Below, one piece after another: positions 8,639 to 18,514 of a stretch of 64,000 bases of DNA. How positions within the stretch are numbered: position 1 is the first letter of the stretch; every line of letters starts with the position of its first letter. Source of the stretch: Nitrospirillum amazonense (GTDB taxonomy: Bacteria > Pseudomonadota > Alphaproteobacteria > Azospirillales > Azospirillaceae). Location of the stretch: contig NZ_VITN01000018.1 of NCBI RefSeq assembly GCF_007828045.1, positions 62,001 through 126,000 of the forward strand, given 5' to 3'. The notes below the pieces were generated by a model. The model saw nothing but the letters and a program-made list of their open reading frames with translations, was not told the DNA's origin and did not search any database. The translations under genes and the position numbers were made by a program.

Positions 8639-9739
8639 TCAGGCTTCGACGGCGTAGCGCTGCAGCCAGTGGGCGTAGGGGGCGGGCAGCACCCAGGCGG
8701 GGCGCTCCACGCCCAGCTTGAGGGCGGCGGCGTAAGGCCAATGCGGGTTGGCCAGGTGGTTGCGGCCGACCAGCACCTGGTCCAATTGCCCCTCCCGCAC
8801 CACGCGGTCGGCCACCTCGGGGTTGGCGAAGCCCCAGGCGGAGGAGACGGGGATGCCGGCCTCCTTGCGCACGCGGGCGGCAATGGGCGCCAGGAAGGCG
8901 GGCCCCCAGGGCACGTTGCCCTTGGGCGTGGAGAAGCCGACGCTGACGCTCAGCAGATCCAGCCCTTCCTGGCGGAAGCGGCGGGTTAGGTCGATGGACT
9001 CGGCCAGCGTCTCCTCATCCCGGCCGTCATACTCGATGACGCCGAAGCGGGCGGTCAGGGGCAGGTGTTCCGGCCAGACCTGCCGCACGGCGGCCAGCGT
9101 CTCCATCAGGAAGCGGCCACGGTTCTCGGCGCTGCCGCCGTACTGGTCGGTGCGCTGGTTGGCGTCGCGGTTGAAAAAGCTCTGCCCCAGATAGCCGTGG
9201 GCGAAGTGCAGTTCCAGCCACTCGAAGCCGGCGTCACGGGCGCGCTTGGCCGCGGCCACGAAGTCCTCGCGCACCCGGGCGATGTCGTCCGGGGTCATGG
9301 CCTTCGGCACCTTGGGCAGATTGCCGCCGAGGGCCACGGCCGAGGGGGCGATGGTGTCCCAGCCGCGCGGATCGCCCTCGGCGATGTGGTCGTCCCCCTC
9401 CCACGGGCGATTGGCGCTGGCCTTGCGGCCGGCGTGGCCGATCTGGATGCCGGGCACGGCACCGGCCGCCTTGATGGCACGGACGATGGGCACGAAGGCC
9501 TGGGCCTGGGCGTCGTTCCACAGGCCGGTGCAGGCGGGGGTGATGCGCCCCTCCGGCGCCACGCCGGTGGCCTCCACCACCACCAGGCCGGCGCCACCCC
9601 GGGCCAGGCCGGCATAGTGGCTGAGATGCCAGTCGTTGGGCAGGCCGTCGGTGGCGCTGTACTGGCACATCGGCGGCACGGCGATGCGGTTGCGCAACAC
9701 GACGTCCTTGATCTTCAGCGGATCGAACAAGGTGGGCAT
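8639..9739 (-). CDS. xenA: Old yellow enzyme family ene-reductase, XenA type
   Basis: 366 residues. An FMN TIM-barrel reductase reducing activated C=C bonds and nitro compounds with NAD(P)H. It resembles Pseudomonas XenA along its whole length as far as I recall that protein: C25 and Y27 in PPMCQYS, GHAGRKASANRPWEGDDH, the H178/H181 pair in LHFAHGYLGQSF, and a C-terminal LPAPYAHWLQRY. The NemR-like tetR gene is directly upstream on the same strand, and a TAGAC-N5-GTCTA operator sits 40 bases before the start codon, so induction by electrophiles is expected. Confidence 0.93.
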   Translation of the reverse strand: MPTLFDPLKIKDVVLRNRIAVPPMCQYSATDGLPNDWHLSHYAGLARGGAGLVVVEATGVAPEGRITPACTGLWNDAQAQAFVPIVRAIKAAGAVPGIQIGHAGRKASANRPWEGDDHIAEGDPRGWDTIAPSAVALGGNLPKVPKAMTPDDIARVREDFVAAAKRARDAGFEWLELHFAHGYLGQSFFNRDANQRTDQYGGSAENRGRFLMETLAAVRQVWPEHLPLTARFGVIEYDGRDEETLAESIDLTRRFRQEGLDLLSVSVGFSTPKGNVPWGPAFLAPIAARVRKEAGIPVSSAWGFANPEVADRVVREGQLDQVLVGRNHLANPHWPYAAALKLGVERPAWVLPAPYAHWLQRYAVEA

Positions 9740-9778
9740 GAAAAGCTCCGGATGAATGGGGAAAGGTTGCTATGCGAA

Positions 9779-9793
9779 TAGACCGGTCGTCTA
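9779..9793. promoter_or_regulatory. Operator TAGAC-N5-GTCTA before xenA
   Basis: Perfect inverted repeat with core CGGTC, 40 bases upstream of the xenA start. The identical half-sites and spacing recur before the TetR-family gene (10466-10480), which makes it a probable binding site of that repressor. Confidence 0.75.
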
Positions 9794-9839
9794 GCAATTT
9801 GGCGACGGAACGTCCGGTGCGATGGGCGCGGGAAAGGAT

Positions 9840-10445
9840 TCAGTGGGGTGGGTCGAGGTGCAGCATCATCCGGGTGGCACGCATGGCGGCTTCCAGCGGG
9901 GTGGCGCTGCGGGAAATCTTGGCCATCAGGCTGGCGCCCAGCCAGGTCTGGTACAGGGTTTCCGCCGTGGAGAAGGCGGGGCCGGCGACTTTCAGCGAGC
10001 CGTCGGCCATACCCTCCTCCAGCGCCTGGCCCAGGCGCTTGATGATGGCCTTGGTGCCGCGGTCCAGCACGGCGCGCATGGCCTCCGACAGGTCGGCGAC
10101 CTCGGCCCCCAGCTTCACCGCCAGGCACTTGCATTCGGCGTCGCAATCGCCCTGGGTATGTATCCAGTTTTGCCAGTAGGCCATCATACGGTCTACCATT
10201 GGCCGCCCCGGGGCCGACAGCCGCCGGTCCAGATCCGCCAGGTAGGTCTCGAAATAACTTTCCAGCAACGCCTCGCCGAAGGCGTCCTTGGACTCGAAGT
10301 AGTGGTAGAATGACCCCTTGGGCACGTTGGCGGCGCCCAGGATCTCATTCAGTCCAACCGCCGCGAACCCCTTGCCGCCGATGATGCGCTGAGCGGTGTC
10401 GAGGATGTGCTGGCGCACGTCGATGCTGTGGGGCTTGGCGATCAT
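9840..10445 (-). CDS. TetR-family repressor, NemR-like
   Basis: 201 residues. N-terminal helix-turn-helix around GKGFAAVGLNEILGAANVPKGSFYHYF, C-terminal LmrA/YxaF-type ligand domain. Three cysteines (C101, C105, C107) cluster in GDCDAECKCLAVK; E. coli NemR senses electrophiles through a cysteine in the comparable region, so redox or electrophile sensing is a reasonable inference. It lies upstream of xenA on the same strand, and twin operators precede both genes, indicating joint repression of xenA and itself. Confidence 0.88.
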   Translation of the reverse strand: MIAKPHSIDVRQHILDTAQRIIGGKGFAAVGLNEILGAANVPKGSFYHYFESKDAFGEALLESYFETYLADLDRRLSAPGRPMVDRMMAYWQNWIHTQGDCDAECKCLAVKLGAEVADLSEAMRAVLDRGTKAIIKRLGQALEEGMADGSLKVAGPAFSTAETLYQTWLGASLMAKISRSATPLEAAMRATRMMLHLDPPH

Positions 10446-10465
10446 GGGCGCGATATAAACACGAT

Positions 10466-10480
10466 TAGACCAGTCGTCTA
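10466..10480. promoter_or_regulatory. Operator TAGAC-N5-GTCTA before the TetR-family gene
   Basis: Same half-sites and spacing as the xenA operator, core CAGTC, 21 bases upstream of the regulator start codon. Supports autoregulation. Confidence 0.75.
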
Positions 10481-10510
10481 GTGACGCTGGTCACGCCCTG
10501 CCGGCTTTCC

Positions 10511-11524
10511 TCACCCCACCTCCACCACGATCTTGCCCACCGCCTGGCGGGCGCCCAGGGCGGTCAGGCCTTCGGGCGCGCGGTCGAAGGGCAGGCGCAG
10601 GCCGATATGCGGCCGGATGGTGCCGCCGGCCAGCCAGCCCATGATCTCCCGCAGGTAGGTTTGGTTCAGGGCCGGGTCGCGGCGGGTGAACTCGCCATAG
10701 AACACGCCCAGCACGGCGGCGTCCTTCAGCAGGGTCAGGTTCAAGGGCAGCTTGGGGATGCCGGCGGTGAAGCCCACCACCAGGTAGCGGCCGCGCCAGC
10801 CCAGGGCACGGAAGGCGGGTTCGGCATAGGCGCCGCCCATGGGGTCGTAGATCACGTCGGCCTCGCCCTTGGCGGAGATGGCCTGGCAGGCGGCGCGGAT
10901 GTCGGCGGTCAGGGCCTTGGCGGCGGCCGGGTCGTCCAGGCGGGCGGGATAGACCACCACGGCGTCGGCGCCGTTGTCCTTGGCGATGGCGGCCTTCGCC
11001 GCCGAGGACGCGGCGGCCACGACGCGGGCGCCCATGGCCTTGCCCAATTGCACCGCCGCCAGGCCCACGCCGCCGGCCGCGCCCAGCACCACCAGCGTCT
11101 CCCCCGCCGCCAGCGTGGCGCGGTCACGCAGGGCGTAGTGGCTGGTGCCGTAGGTCAGGCGCAGGGCGGCGCCGGCGGCGTCGTCCACGCCGTCCGGCAG
11201 GGGCAGGCAGTCCGATGCCGGTATGGCCAGTTGTTCCGACAGGCCGCCGTGCGGCACCACACCGATGACGCGGTCGCCGACGGCCAAGCCCTGGACGCCC
11301 TCGCCCACGGCCGTCACCCGCCCGGCCACCTCCAGCCCGGGGGCGAAGGGCCGGGGCGGGCGGGCCTGGTACAGGTCCTGGATGACCAGCAGGTCGGGGT
11401 AGTTCAGCGCCGTGGCGCTGACGGCGACCACCACTTGGCCGGGGGCCGCCACCGGCGGGGCCAGGTCCGTGTCCAGAACCAGGGTGTCCGGTCCACCCGT
11501 CTGATGGCTGCGCCAGGCCCGCAT
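10511..11524 (-). CDS. NADPH:quinone oxidoreductase (zinc-independent MDR family)
   Basis: 337 residues from the ATG at 11524, chosen because GGGAGG lies at a good distance; an upstream in-frame start lacks one. Medium-chain dehydrogenase/reductase fold: GroES-like N-terminus, then a Rossmann domain with GAAGGVGLAAVQLGKAMGA. The cysteine and histidine zinc ligands of alcohol dehydrogenases are not evident, which points to the quinone oxidoreductase group acting on quinones or other enones. It neighbours xenA and the ABM monooxygenase, giving a small electrophile/quinone-handling group. Exact substrate unknown. Confidence 0.86.
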   Translation of the reverse strand: MRAWRSHQTGGPDTLVLDTDLAPPVAAPGQVVVAVSATALNYPDLLVIQDLYQARPPRPFAPGLEVAGRVTAVGEGVQGLAVGDRVIGVVPHGGLSEQLAIPASDCLPLPDGVDDAAGAALRLTYGTSHYALRDRATLAAGETLVVLGAAGGVGLAAVQLGKAMGARVVAAASSAAKAAIAKDNGADAVVVYPARLDDPAAAKALTADIRAACQAISAKGEADVIYDPMGGAYAEPAFRALGWRGRYLVVGFTAGIPKLPLNLTLLKDAAVLGVFYGEFTRRDPALNQTYLREIMGWLAGGTIRPHIGLRLPFDRAPEGLTALGARQAVGKIVVEVG

Positions 11525-11695
11525 CGCTGTCCTCCCATGACCCTGTCGTTCATTGGGCACCAGAGTGGGGGAGGCGGCGGGGCCGGTCCATCATTCATAT
11601 TGACCGGTCCCCGCACCCTTTCCAGGATCGCGGCCGTGCCGAGCGGTGCGCAGTGCGCTGGCGGGCCGGGTTTTCGAAAAAGGGAGTGTCCACGC

Positions 11696-12115
11696 ATGAT
11701 CGGCCGCCTGAACCATGTCGGCATCGCCACACCGTCGATCGAGGGCGCCATCGCCGTCTATCGCGACCTTTTGGGCGCCACGGTGATTCGCGAGCCCTTC
11801 GATCTGCCGGCCCAGGGCGTGCGCGTCTGCTTCATCGACACGCCCAACAGCCAGATCGAACTGATCGAGCCCCTGGGTGAGGCCTCGCCCGTCCACGCCT
11901 TCCTGAAGAAATTCCCCCAGGGCGGCCAGCACCATGTCTGCTTCGAGGTGCCGGACATCCATGCCGCCGCCGCCGACATGGCGGCCAAGGGCGCCACCGT
12001 CCTGGGCCAGCCCCGCATCGGCGCCCACGGCACGCCCGTCATCTTCGTGCACCCCAAGAGCATGGGCGGCGTGCTGGTGGAGTTGATGGAGACGCCCAAG
12101 GGGGACCACCCCTAA
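11696..12115 (+). CDS. mce: Methylmalonyl-CoA epimerase
   Basis: 139 residues, normal length. A glyoxalase-fold protein with the family pattern: LNHVGIATPS at the N-terminus (metal His7), IELIEPLG, GGQHHVCFEV and a C-terminal VELMETPK supplying the metal Glu. It converts (S)- to (R)-methylmalonyl-CoA between propionyl-CoA carboxylase and methylmalonyl-CoA mutase, neither of which is in this window. The ATG at 11696 follows AGGGAG. Confidence 0.92.
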   Translation: MIGRLNHVGIATPSIEGAIAVYRDLLGATVIREPFDLPAQGVRVCFIDTPNSQIELIEPLGEASPVHAFLKKFPQGGQHHVCFEVPDIHAAAADMAAKGATVLGQPRIGAHGTPVIFVHPKSMGGVLVELMETPKGDHP

Positions 12116-12136
12116 GGAAGCGGTGCGGCCGTTCCC

Positions 12137-14209
12137 TTATCCCCCGCTCAAGATCCCCTTGATGCGGTTGGCCAGCGCCTCCATGGAAAAGGGCTTGGTC
12201 TGCACGTGCAGGCCCGGCGGCAGGCGTTCATTGCCGATGACGGCGTTCTCGGCATAACCGGTGATGAACAGCACCTTCAGGCCCGGGCGCAGGGCCCGGG
12301 CGGCGTCGGCCAGCTCCCGGCCGTTCATGCCCTGGGGCAGGCCGATGTCGGTCACCAGCAGGTCGATGGCCGCGTCCGATTCCAGGATGCGCACGGCCTC
12401 GGGACCGTCCATCGCTTCCAGCGTGGTGTAGCCCAGCTCATCCAGCACCTCTGTCACCAGCAGGCGCACGGTGGGCTCGTCATCCACCACCAGCACGGTC
12501 TCGCCCCGCTTCGCGCGGGGGGCGGCCGGGGCGATGGCCAGCATTTCGGCCGCCCGTTCCTCGCCATCGTGGCGGGGCAGGTAGAGCGACACCGTGGTGC
12601 CGTGCCCGACCTCGGACCGGATGCGGACCTGGCCGCCCGACTGGCGCACGAAGCCATAGATCATGGACAGGCCCAGGCCCGTGCCCTGGCCTATGGGCTT
12701 GGTGGTGAAGAAGGGGTCGAAGGCGCGGGCGATGACGTCGGGCGGCATGCCGACGCCGGTGTCGCTGACGCTCAGCAGCACGAACTGGCCCGCCGGTATC
12801 TCCTGCATGTCGGTCAGATCGTCATCGATCACCCGGTTGCTGGCCTCGATGGTGATGTGGCCGCCTTGGGGCATGGCGTCGCGCGCGTTGATGCACAGGT
12901 TCAGCAGGGCGCTTTCCAGCTGGTTGGGATCGATCAGGGTGGTCCACAGGTCGGGTGGCGTGTCCACCACCAGGGCGACGGCCGGCCCCGCCGTGCGCCG
13001 CACCAGGTCCTCCATATCGCGCACCAGGCGGCCGACGTCGGTGGGCCGGGGGTCCAGGGTCTGCTGGCGGGAGAAGGCCAGCAGCCGGTGGGTGAGGGAG
13101 GCCGCCCGATCCACGGCGCCGCGCGCCGCGGTCATGTAGCGGTCCAGGGCCCCCAGGCGGCCCTGGCGGACGCGTTGGTCCAGCAGTTCCAGGCTGCCGC
13201 TGATGGCGGTCAGCAGGTTGTTGAAGTCATGGGCCAAGCCGCCGGTCAGCTGGCCGACGGCCTCCATCTTCTGCGCCTGGCGCAACTGCGCCTCCGCCAG
13301 GCGCAGGGCTTCCGCCTGCCGCTTCTCCGCCGTGATGTCGCGGCCGTAGCCGTAGACCACGTCCCCTTCGGCGAAGGAGTTCCAGGAAATCCAGCGGAAG
13401 CCGCCATCCTTGTGGCGCAGGCGGTTCTCAAAGCCCAGCAGCTGGCCTTCGAGCAACAGGCTTTCATGCGCGGCGGCCGTGGCGCGGGCGTCGTCCGGCC
13501 AGGTGACATCCAGGAAGGCGCGGCCGATGATCTCGTCGGGGTCGTGGCCCAGGATGGGCTTCCAGGCGGGGCTGGCGTCGCGGAACACGCCGTCCCGCCC
13601 CACCACCAGCAGCAGGTCGCGGGAAAAGCGCCAGACGCGGTCGCGCTCCGCCGTGCGCTCCGCCACCCGCTCCTCCAGCTCGGCGTTCAGGCGGGCCAGC
13701 TTCTCGGCGGTGACGCGCTGGATGCGCTCCGCCCGCACCTTGGCCGTCGTCTCCACCACGATGGCGATGACCCCGGCGGGCTTGCCCGCCTCATCCAGGA
13801 TGGGGGAGTAGTCCAGGTTCATCCACACCTGTTCCGGCCGGCCGGACCGGTGCAGGGTCAGCTCCTGGTCCTGATAGGCCAGCGTCCCGCCGGCCAAGCC
13901 AACCTTCATGACATGGTCGTTGAAGTCGGCGACCTCATGCCAGCCTTCACGGACCTTGGAGCCCAGCAGCACGGGGTGGCGCCCGCCCGCGAAGACGGAA
14001 TAGGCATCGTTGTAGATCATGATGCCGTCCGGCCCCCACAGCGTGACGATGGGAACGGGGGAGCGCAGGATGAGCGCCACGGTGGTCCGCAGGCTTTGCG
14101 GCCACCCGTCCAGCGGGCCCAGGGGCGTGGCGGCCCAATCATAGGCGGCGATCAGGTCCGCCAGCTCGCCGCCGCCGTTCAGGAACGCCGGTACCGCTTC
14201 CTGCGTCAT
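12137..14209 (-). CDS. Hybrid sensor histidine kinase (PAS-PAS-HisKA-HATPase-REC)
   Basis: 690 residues from the ATG at 14209, where family members usually begin; an ATG at 14236 is possible. Domains: divergent PAS (about 25-150), second PAS (about 185-290), HisKA with H-box LAHDFNN, HATPase with [14 protein letters not shown] and GQGTGLGLS boxes, and a C-terminal receiver ([11 protein letters not shown], phospho-Asp in LLVTDIGLP). No membrane segment is seen, so it is probably cytosolic. No separate response regulator is adjacent; phosphate presumably passes on through its own receiver to an unlinked partner. The signal is unknown. It faces mce at its 3' end. Confidence 0.9.
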   Translation of the reverse strand: MTQEAVPAFLNGGGELADLIAAYDWAATPLGPLDGWPQSLRTTVALILRSPVPIVTLWGPDGIMIYNDAYSVFAGGRHPVLLGSKVREGWHEVADFNDHVMKVGLAGGTLAYQDQELTLHRSGRPEQVWMNLDYSPILDEAGKPAGVIAIVVETTAKVRAERIQRVTAEKLARLNAELEERVAERTAERDRVWRFSRDLLLVVGRDGVFRDASPAWKPILGHDPDEIIGRAFLDVTWPDDARATAAAHESLLLEGQLLGFENRLRHKDGGFRWISWNSFAEGDVVYGYGRDITAEKRQAEALRLAEAQLRQAQKMEAVGQLTGGLAHDFNNLLTAISGSLELLDQRVRQGRLGALDRYMTAARGAVDRAASLTHRLLAFSRQQTLDPRPTDVGRLVRDMEDLVRRTAGPAVALVVDTPPDLWTTLIDPNQLESALLNLCINARDAMPQGGHITIEASNRVIDDDLTDMQEIPAGQFVLLSVSDTGVGMPPDVIARAFDPFFTTKPIGQGTGLGLSMIYGFVRQSGGQVRIRSEVGHGTTVSLYLPRHDGEERAAEMLAIAPAAPRAKRGETVLVVDDEPTVRLLVTEVLDELGYTTLEAMDGPEAVRILESDAAIDLLVTDIGLPQGMNGRELADAARALRPGLKVLFITGYAENAVIGNERLPPGLHVQTKPFSMEALANRIKGILSGG

Positions 14210-14366
14210 CTGCCGCCGCGTCCCGTTCACCCGCATTCCCCGCCATCGTGCCAATTGCCTAAGACACTTGTTATGTCACGGCGGCGTTGAGGCCACATCG
14301 CCAACCAAAGTCCATGTCGCGACGCGATATACCTGCCCAAAAGACAGAGGCCCTGGGGCGGGCGGG

Positions 14367-14807
14367 TCAACGCTGGTGATGCAGGTCCATCATCTCCGGC
14401 GGCATCGTGTTGGCGCTGAGGTTGGCCATGATCCACAGCGACCCCGCCACCACCAGGAAGACGATCAGCACGCCGAAGGCCAGCGCCAGCACATTGTTGG
14501 TGTTGTCGGGCCCGGTGGTGATGTGCAGGAAGAACACCAGATGCACGCCCATCTGCGCCACCGCCAGCACAGCCAGCCCGATGGGCACGCCGGGCTGCCA
14601 CAGCACGTGCGTACCGGCCGCCCAGAACGAGGTGGCGGTCAGGATGATGGCCAGCGCCAGGCCGATGACATAGGCCTTGAGGCTGGACAGCAGCTCCTCC
14701 CGGCTGTCGCCCGGCGCGGTGTCGTGGGGGGCCGTGTCATGGAGGGCCGTGTCATGGGGGGTGACGCCGCCGCCCGGCGGGGCGTGGTCGTGGGCCGTGT
14801 CCGTCAT
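14367..14807 (-). CDS. cyoD: Cytochrome bo3 ubiquinol oxidase subunit IV
   Basis: 146 residues with three membrane helices and the QMGVHLVFFLHI signature of CyoD. The N-terminal extension of about 35 residues is histidine-rich and contains three imperfect repeats of five residues (PHDTA, LHDTA, PHDTA). CyoD is the small subunit that stabilises the oxidase and assists Cu-B binding. It starts one base after the cyoC stop and is the last gene of the cyo operon; cyoE (heme O synthase) does not follow. Confidence 0.93.
   Translation of the reverse strand: MTDTAHDHAPPGGGVTPHDTALHDTAPHDTAPGDSREELLSSLKAYVIGLALAIILTATSFWAAGTHVLWQPGVPIGLAVLAVAQMGVHLVFFLHITTGPDNTNNVLALAFGVLIVFLVVAGSLWIMANLSANTMPPEMMDLHHQR
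14716..14760. repeat. Three 15-bp tandem repeats inside cyoD
   Basis: Units at 14716-14730, 14731-14745 and 14746-14760 differ by few bases (type unit GCCGTGTCATGGAGG). They encode the repeated HDTA pentapeptides in the cytoplasmic N-terminus of CyoD, most simply explained by replication slippage. Confidence 0.75.
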
Positions 14808-14808
14808 G

Positions 14809-15450
14809 TCATCGCGCTCCCATCAGGTAGACGATCGTGAACAGGGCCACCCAGATGATGTCCAGGGCGTGCCAGAACAGGCTGAAACACATCAGCCGGT
14901 GGCAGACGGTGGCGCGCCAGCCCTTGTCCGCCACCTGGGCCACCATGACCACCAGCCACAGCAGGCCCACCACCACGTGGGCACCGTGGCAGCCCACCAG
15001 GGTGAAGAAGCCGGAGAGGAAGGCGCTGCGGTCGGCGGTGGCGCCCCGGGCGACCATGTCGGCGAACTCCCGCATCTCCAGGACCAGGAAGCCCAGCCCC
15101 AGGATGAAGGTGATGGCGGCGCCCAGGTAGAAGGCCTGGCGGTGCCGCGCGTCCATGGCCAGGGACATCATGCCGCAGCTGAAGCTGGAGAACAGCAGCA
15201 GCGCCGTTTCCACCGCCACGTTCCGGGCATCGAACAGCTCCGCCCCCGTCAGGCCGCCCGCCGTCGCCTTTCCCAGCACGGCGAAGGTCGCGAAGAAGGC
15301 GGAGAACATCACGATGTCGCTCAGCAGGAACAGCCAGAAGCCATAGGCGATGATGATGCGCTTAGGCGCCGGGCCGGCGGCGCTGGCGCTGGCGGGCATG
15401 CCGTGATGGGGGCGCGCGGGCTCATGCCCGCCGAGGGTGGTGGCGGTCAT
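14809..15450 (-). CDS. cyoC: Cytochrome bo3 ubiquinol oxidase subunit III
   Basis: 213 residues with five predicted membrane helices and motifs of the heme-copper oxidase subunit III family ([19 protein letters not shown] near the start, [16 protein letters not shown] later). The start ATG at 15450 overlaps the cyoB stop by four bases (ATGA), so translation is coupled. Upstream in-frame extension lies inside cyoB and is not real. Confidence 0.95.
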   Translation of the reverse strand: MTATTLGGHEPARPHHGMPASASAAGPAPKRIIIAYGFWLFLLSDIVMFSAFFATFAVLGKATAGGLTGAELFDARNVAVETALLLFSSFSCGMMSLAMDARHRQAFYLGAAITFILGLGFLVLEMREFADMVARGATADRSAFLSGFFTLVGCHGAHVVVGLLWLVVMVAQVADKGWRATVCHRLMCFSLFWHALDIIWVALFTIVYLMGAR

Positions 15451-17441
15451 GGCGCGCTTCCCGCCCAGTAGGCCTGCTGGTGCGCACGGTCGATCCGCGC
15501 CAGCTCGTCCGCCGGGATCTCGAATTCGCTCTCGTCCCGCCAGGCGAAGACCAGGGTGGTGATCAGCGCGCCCACCAGGCCCAGGATCACCAGCCACCAG
15601 ATGTGCCAGATGAGGGCGAAGCCGGTGACGACGGCGAAGAAGGCGGTGATGAAGCCGGTGGGGCTGTTGAGCGGCATGTGGATGGGGGCGTAGGCCAGGG
15701 CCTCGGCGGCGGCCCGCCGTTCCTCCCGCGCCCGGCGCTTCATGTGCCAATAGGCGTCCTCCCGCTCCACCTGGGGCAGGACGGCGAAGTTCCAGGCGGG
15801 TGGGGGCGAGGGCGTGGACCATTCCAGCGTGCGGCCGTGCCAGGGGTCGCCCGTGTGGTCACGGCGGTGGTCGCGCGTGCGGATGGACACCACCAGCTGG
15901 ACGATCAGCGCCAGGATGCCGGCCAGGATGAAGGCGACGCCCACCGCCGCCACGATCAGCCAGGGCTGCCAGCCCGGATTATCGTAATGCTGCAGCCGGC
16001 GCGTCATGCCCAGCATGCCCAGGTAATAGAGGGGCATGAAGGCCAGGTAGAAGCCGACGAACCAGCACCAGAAGGAAACCTTGCCCCAGCCTTCATCCAG
16101 GGTGAAGCCGAAGGCCTTGGGGAACCAGTACATATAGCCGGCCAGCGCCCCGAACACGACGCCGCCGATGATGACGTTGTGGAAATGGGCGATCAGGAAC
16201 AGGCTGTTGTGCAGGATGAAATCGGCCGGCGGCACGGCCAGCAGCACGCCCGTCATGCCGCCGATAACGAAGGTCACCATGAAGCCGACGGACCACAGGA
16301 TGGGGGCGTTGAAGCGCACCCGGCCGCCATACATGGTGAACATCCAGTTGTAGACCTTCACGCCCGTGGGCACGGCGATGATCATGGTCATGACGCCGAA
16401 GAAGCCGTTGACGTTGGCGCCGGCGCCCATGGTGAAGAAGTGGTGCAGCCAGACGATGAAGGACAGGATGCAGATGGCCATGGTGGCCGCGACCATGGAG
16501 CGGTAGCCGAACAGCGGCTTGCCTGAGAAGGTGGCGACCACCTCGGAGAACACGCCGAAGCACGGCAGGATCAGGATGTAGACCTCCGGATGGCCCCAAA
16601 CCCAGATGAGGTTCACGTACATCATCGGGTTGCCGCCACCGTCGTTGGTGAAGAAGTGCATGCCGAGGTAACGGTCCAGCAGCAGCATGGCGAAGGTGGC
16701 GGTCAGGACGGGAAAGGCCGCGATGATCAGCAGGTTGGACGCCAGCGCGGTCCAGCAGAACACCGGCATGCGCATGTAGCTCATCCCCGGCGCCCGCATC
16801 TTCAGGATGGTGGTGGCCAAGTTGATGCCGGACAACAGGGTGCCGACGCCGGAGATTTGCAGCGCCCAGAGGTAGTAATCGACGCCCACGCCGGGGGAAT
16901 ATTTCAGCTCGCTCAAGGGCGGGTAGGCCAGCCAGCCGGTGCGCGCGAATTCCCCGATCACCAGCGAGATGTTGGTCAGCAGGATGCCCGAGGCGGTCAG
17001 CCACAGGCTGACGGAATTCAGCGTGGGGAAGGCCACGTCGCGTATGCCCAGCTGCAAGGGCACGGCGAAGTTCATCAGCCCGATGACGAAGGGCATCGCC
17101 ATGAAGAAGATCATGATGGTGCCGTGGGCGGAGAAGATCTGGTTGTAATGCTCCGGCGGCAGATAGCCGGCATCCGGCCCCACCGAGACGGCCTGCTGCA
17201 GGCGCATCATCACCGCGTCGGTGAAGCCGCGCAGCAGCATGACCAGGGCCAGGACCACGTACATGACGCCGATGCGCTTGTGGTCGACGGACGTCAGCCA
17301 TTCCCGCCAGAGATAGGGCCAATAGCCCTTCATCGTCACCCAGGCCAGCACGCACAGCACCGCCAGGATCATGAGGCCCGCGGCGATCATGTCGATCGGC
17401 TCATTGATGGGGATGGCGCTCCAGCTCAGCTTGCCGAACAT
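15447..17441 (-). CDS. cyoB: Cytochrome bo3 ubiquinol oxidase subunit I
   Basis: 664 residues, full length. Catalytic subunit binding heme b, heme o3 and Cu-B; it reduces O2 to water with electrons from ubiquinol and pumps protons. Visible hallmarks: the quinol-site region [11 protein letters not shown] and [19 protein letters not shown] (Cu-B His and the cross-linked Tyr), HHFFTMG, and the heme ligands in [11 protein letters not shown]. It lies 9 bases after cyoA and overlaps cyoC. Confidence 0.97.
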   Translation of the reverse strand: MFGKLSWSAIPINEPIDMIAAGLMILAVLCVLAWVTMKGYWPYLWREWLTSVDHKRIGVMYVVLALVMLLRGFTDAVMMRLQQAVSVGPDAGYLPPEHYNQIFSAHGTIMIFFMAMPFVIGLMNFAVPLQLGIRDVAFPTLNSVSLWLTASGILLTNISLVIGEFARTGWLAYPPLSELKYSPGVGVDYYLWALQISGVGTLLSGINLATTILKMRAPGMSYMRMPVFCWTALASNLLIIAAFPVLTATFAMLLLDRYLGMHFFTNDGGGNPMMYVNLIWVWGHPEVYILILPCFGVFSEVVATFSGKPLFGYRSMVAATMAICILSFIVWLHHFFTMGAGANVNGFFGVMTMIIAVPTGVKVYNWMFTMYGGRVRFNAPILWSVGFMVTFVIGGMTGVLLAVPPADFILHNSLFLIAHFHNVIIGGVVFGALAGYMYWFPKAFGFTLDEGWGKVSFWCWFVGFYLAFMPLYYLGMLGMTRRLQHYDNPGWQPWLIVAAVGVAFILAGILALIVQLVVSIRTRDHRRDHTGDPWHGRTLEWSTPSPPPAWNFAVLPQVEREDAYWHMKRRAREERRAAAEALAYAPIHMPLNSPTGFITAFFAVVTGFALIWHIWWLVILGLVGALITTLVFAWRDESEFEIPADELARIDRAHQQAYWAGSAP

Positions 17442-17450
17442 GCTCGATCC

Positions 17451-18362
17451 TTATTTTGGGTCTTTGTTCAGGGACGGATACTCGTGTCCGGGCCAGTGGG
17501 GGTTGGTTTGGGGCAGGGCGGGGTTCCGGCCGGGGTTGGCGACGGCGTCGAACAGGCCCGGCATCACGCTGCGGAAGGTGCGGGGGCGGTCCGCCCGGCT
17601 GGGTTGGGTCAGCCGGGCGTAGGCCGGGGCGTCCAGCGCCTCGCCCTGGGTGCGGGCGTTGGCGACCCAGCTGTCGAAGGCATCGCGGGGCAGGGCCTCC
17701 AGCGTGAACAGCATGTCGGGGAAGCCGGCGCCGCTGAACTGGGCGGAGATGCCGGAATAGCGGCCTGGCCTGTCGGCCTGCAGGTTCAGCCGGGTGATCA
17801 TGCCGGGCATGGTGTAGATCTGGCTGCCCAGCTGGGGCACGAAGAAGCTGTTCATGACCCCGTCGGAGGTCAGCTGAAAGCTGACCGGCGCGCCGGCGGG
17901 CACCACCAGGTGGTTGATGCTGGCGATGTTCTGGTCGGGGTAGATGAACAGCCATTTCCAATCCAGCGACACCACCTGCACCGTCACGGGTGGCGTGTCG
18001 GCGGGCAGGGGCTTGGGTGGGTCCAGGTCGCGGGAGCTGACCCAGCCGATGCCGCCCAGCAGCAGCACCGTCATGGCGGGGATGGCCCACACCACCATCT
18101 CGATGCGGCCGGAATATTCCCAGTCGGGCCGGTAACGGGCGCGGGTGTTGCCGGCGCGGAACCACCAGGCCACGCCCAGGGTCGCCAGGATGGTGGGGAT
18201 GACGATGGCCAGCATGATGCCCAGCGAATCCCACAGGATGGTCAGTTCCTGCGCGGCCACCGGCCCTTGCGGATCGAGGATGCCGCCGGAACAGCCGGTG
18301 AGGCCGGACAGCGCCAGACCCAGGGCGGCGGCCAAGGCGATGGCTGTGGCGGGGCGGGCCAT
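17451..18362 (-). CDS. cyoA: Cytochrome bo3 ubiquinol oxidase subunit II
   Basis: 303 residues. Lipoprotein signal peptide with lipobox LTGC (Cys24), two membrane helices, then a periplasmic cupredoxin domain lacking Cu-A ligands, as in quinol oxidases (VQVVSLDWKWLFIYPDQ, FFVPQLGSQIYTMPGM). First gene of cyoABCD on the minus strand; the promoter should lie between it and the divergent alkB-like gene. Confidence 0.95.
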   Translation of the reverse strand: MARPATAIALAAALGLALSGLTGCSGGILDPQGPVAAQELTILWDSLGIMLAIVIPTILATLGVAWWFRAGNTRARYRPDWEYSGRIEMVVWAIPAMTVLLLGGIGWVSSRDLDPPKPLPADTPPVTVQVVSLDWKWLFIYPDQNIASINHLVVPAGAPVSFQLTSDGVMNSFFVPQLGSQIYTMPGMITRLNLQADRPGRYSGISAQFSGAGFPDMLFTLEALPRDAFDSWVANARTQGEALDAPAYARLTQPSRADRPRTFRSVMPGLFDAVANPGRNPALPQTNPHWPGHEYPSLNKDPK

Positions 18363-18432
18363 GGCTTTCCTTGGTTCGACAGTGGGTTACGAGGATCCGG
18401 AGGCGTGCGGGACCGGGTGCCGCGGTGGGCAA

Positions 18433-18497
18433 GCGGGGGATGAATGCCCCCGCGGCTCCATAAGTTCCCTGGCGGTGCGGGGAAAAAACGCCGCACC
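18433..18497. promoter_or_regulatory. Two hairpins in the cyo/alkB divergent intergenic region
   Basis: GCGGGGG-N7-CCCCCGC at 18433-18453 and GGTGCGG-N10-CCGCACC at 18474-18497 are perfect 7-bp inverted repeats between cyoA and the AlkB-like gene. They could be leader hairpins or protein sites. No clear -35/-10 pair was identified here. Confidence 0.3.
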
Positions 18498-18514
18498 CTT
18501 CCCATATCGGATGG

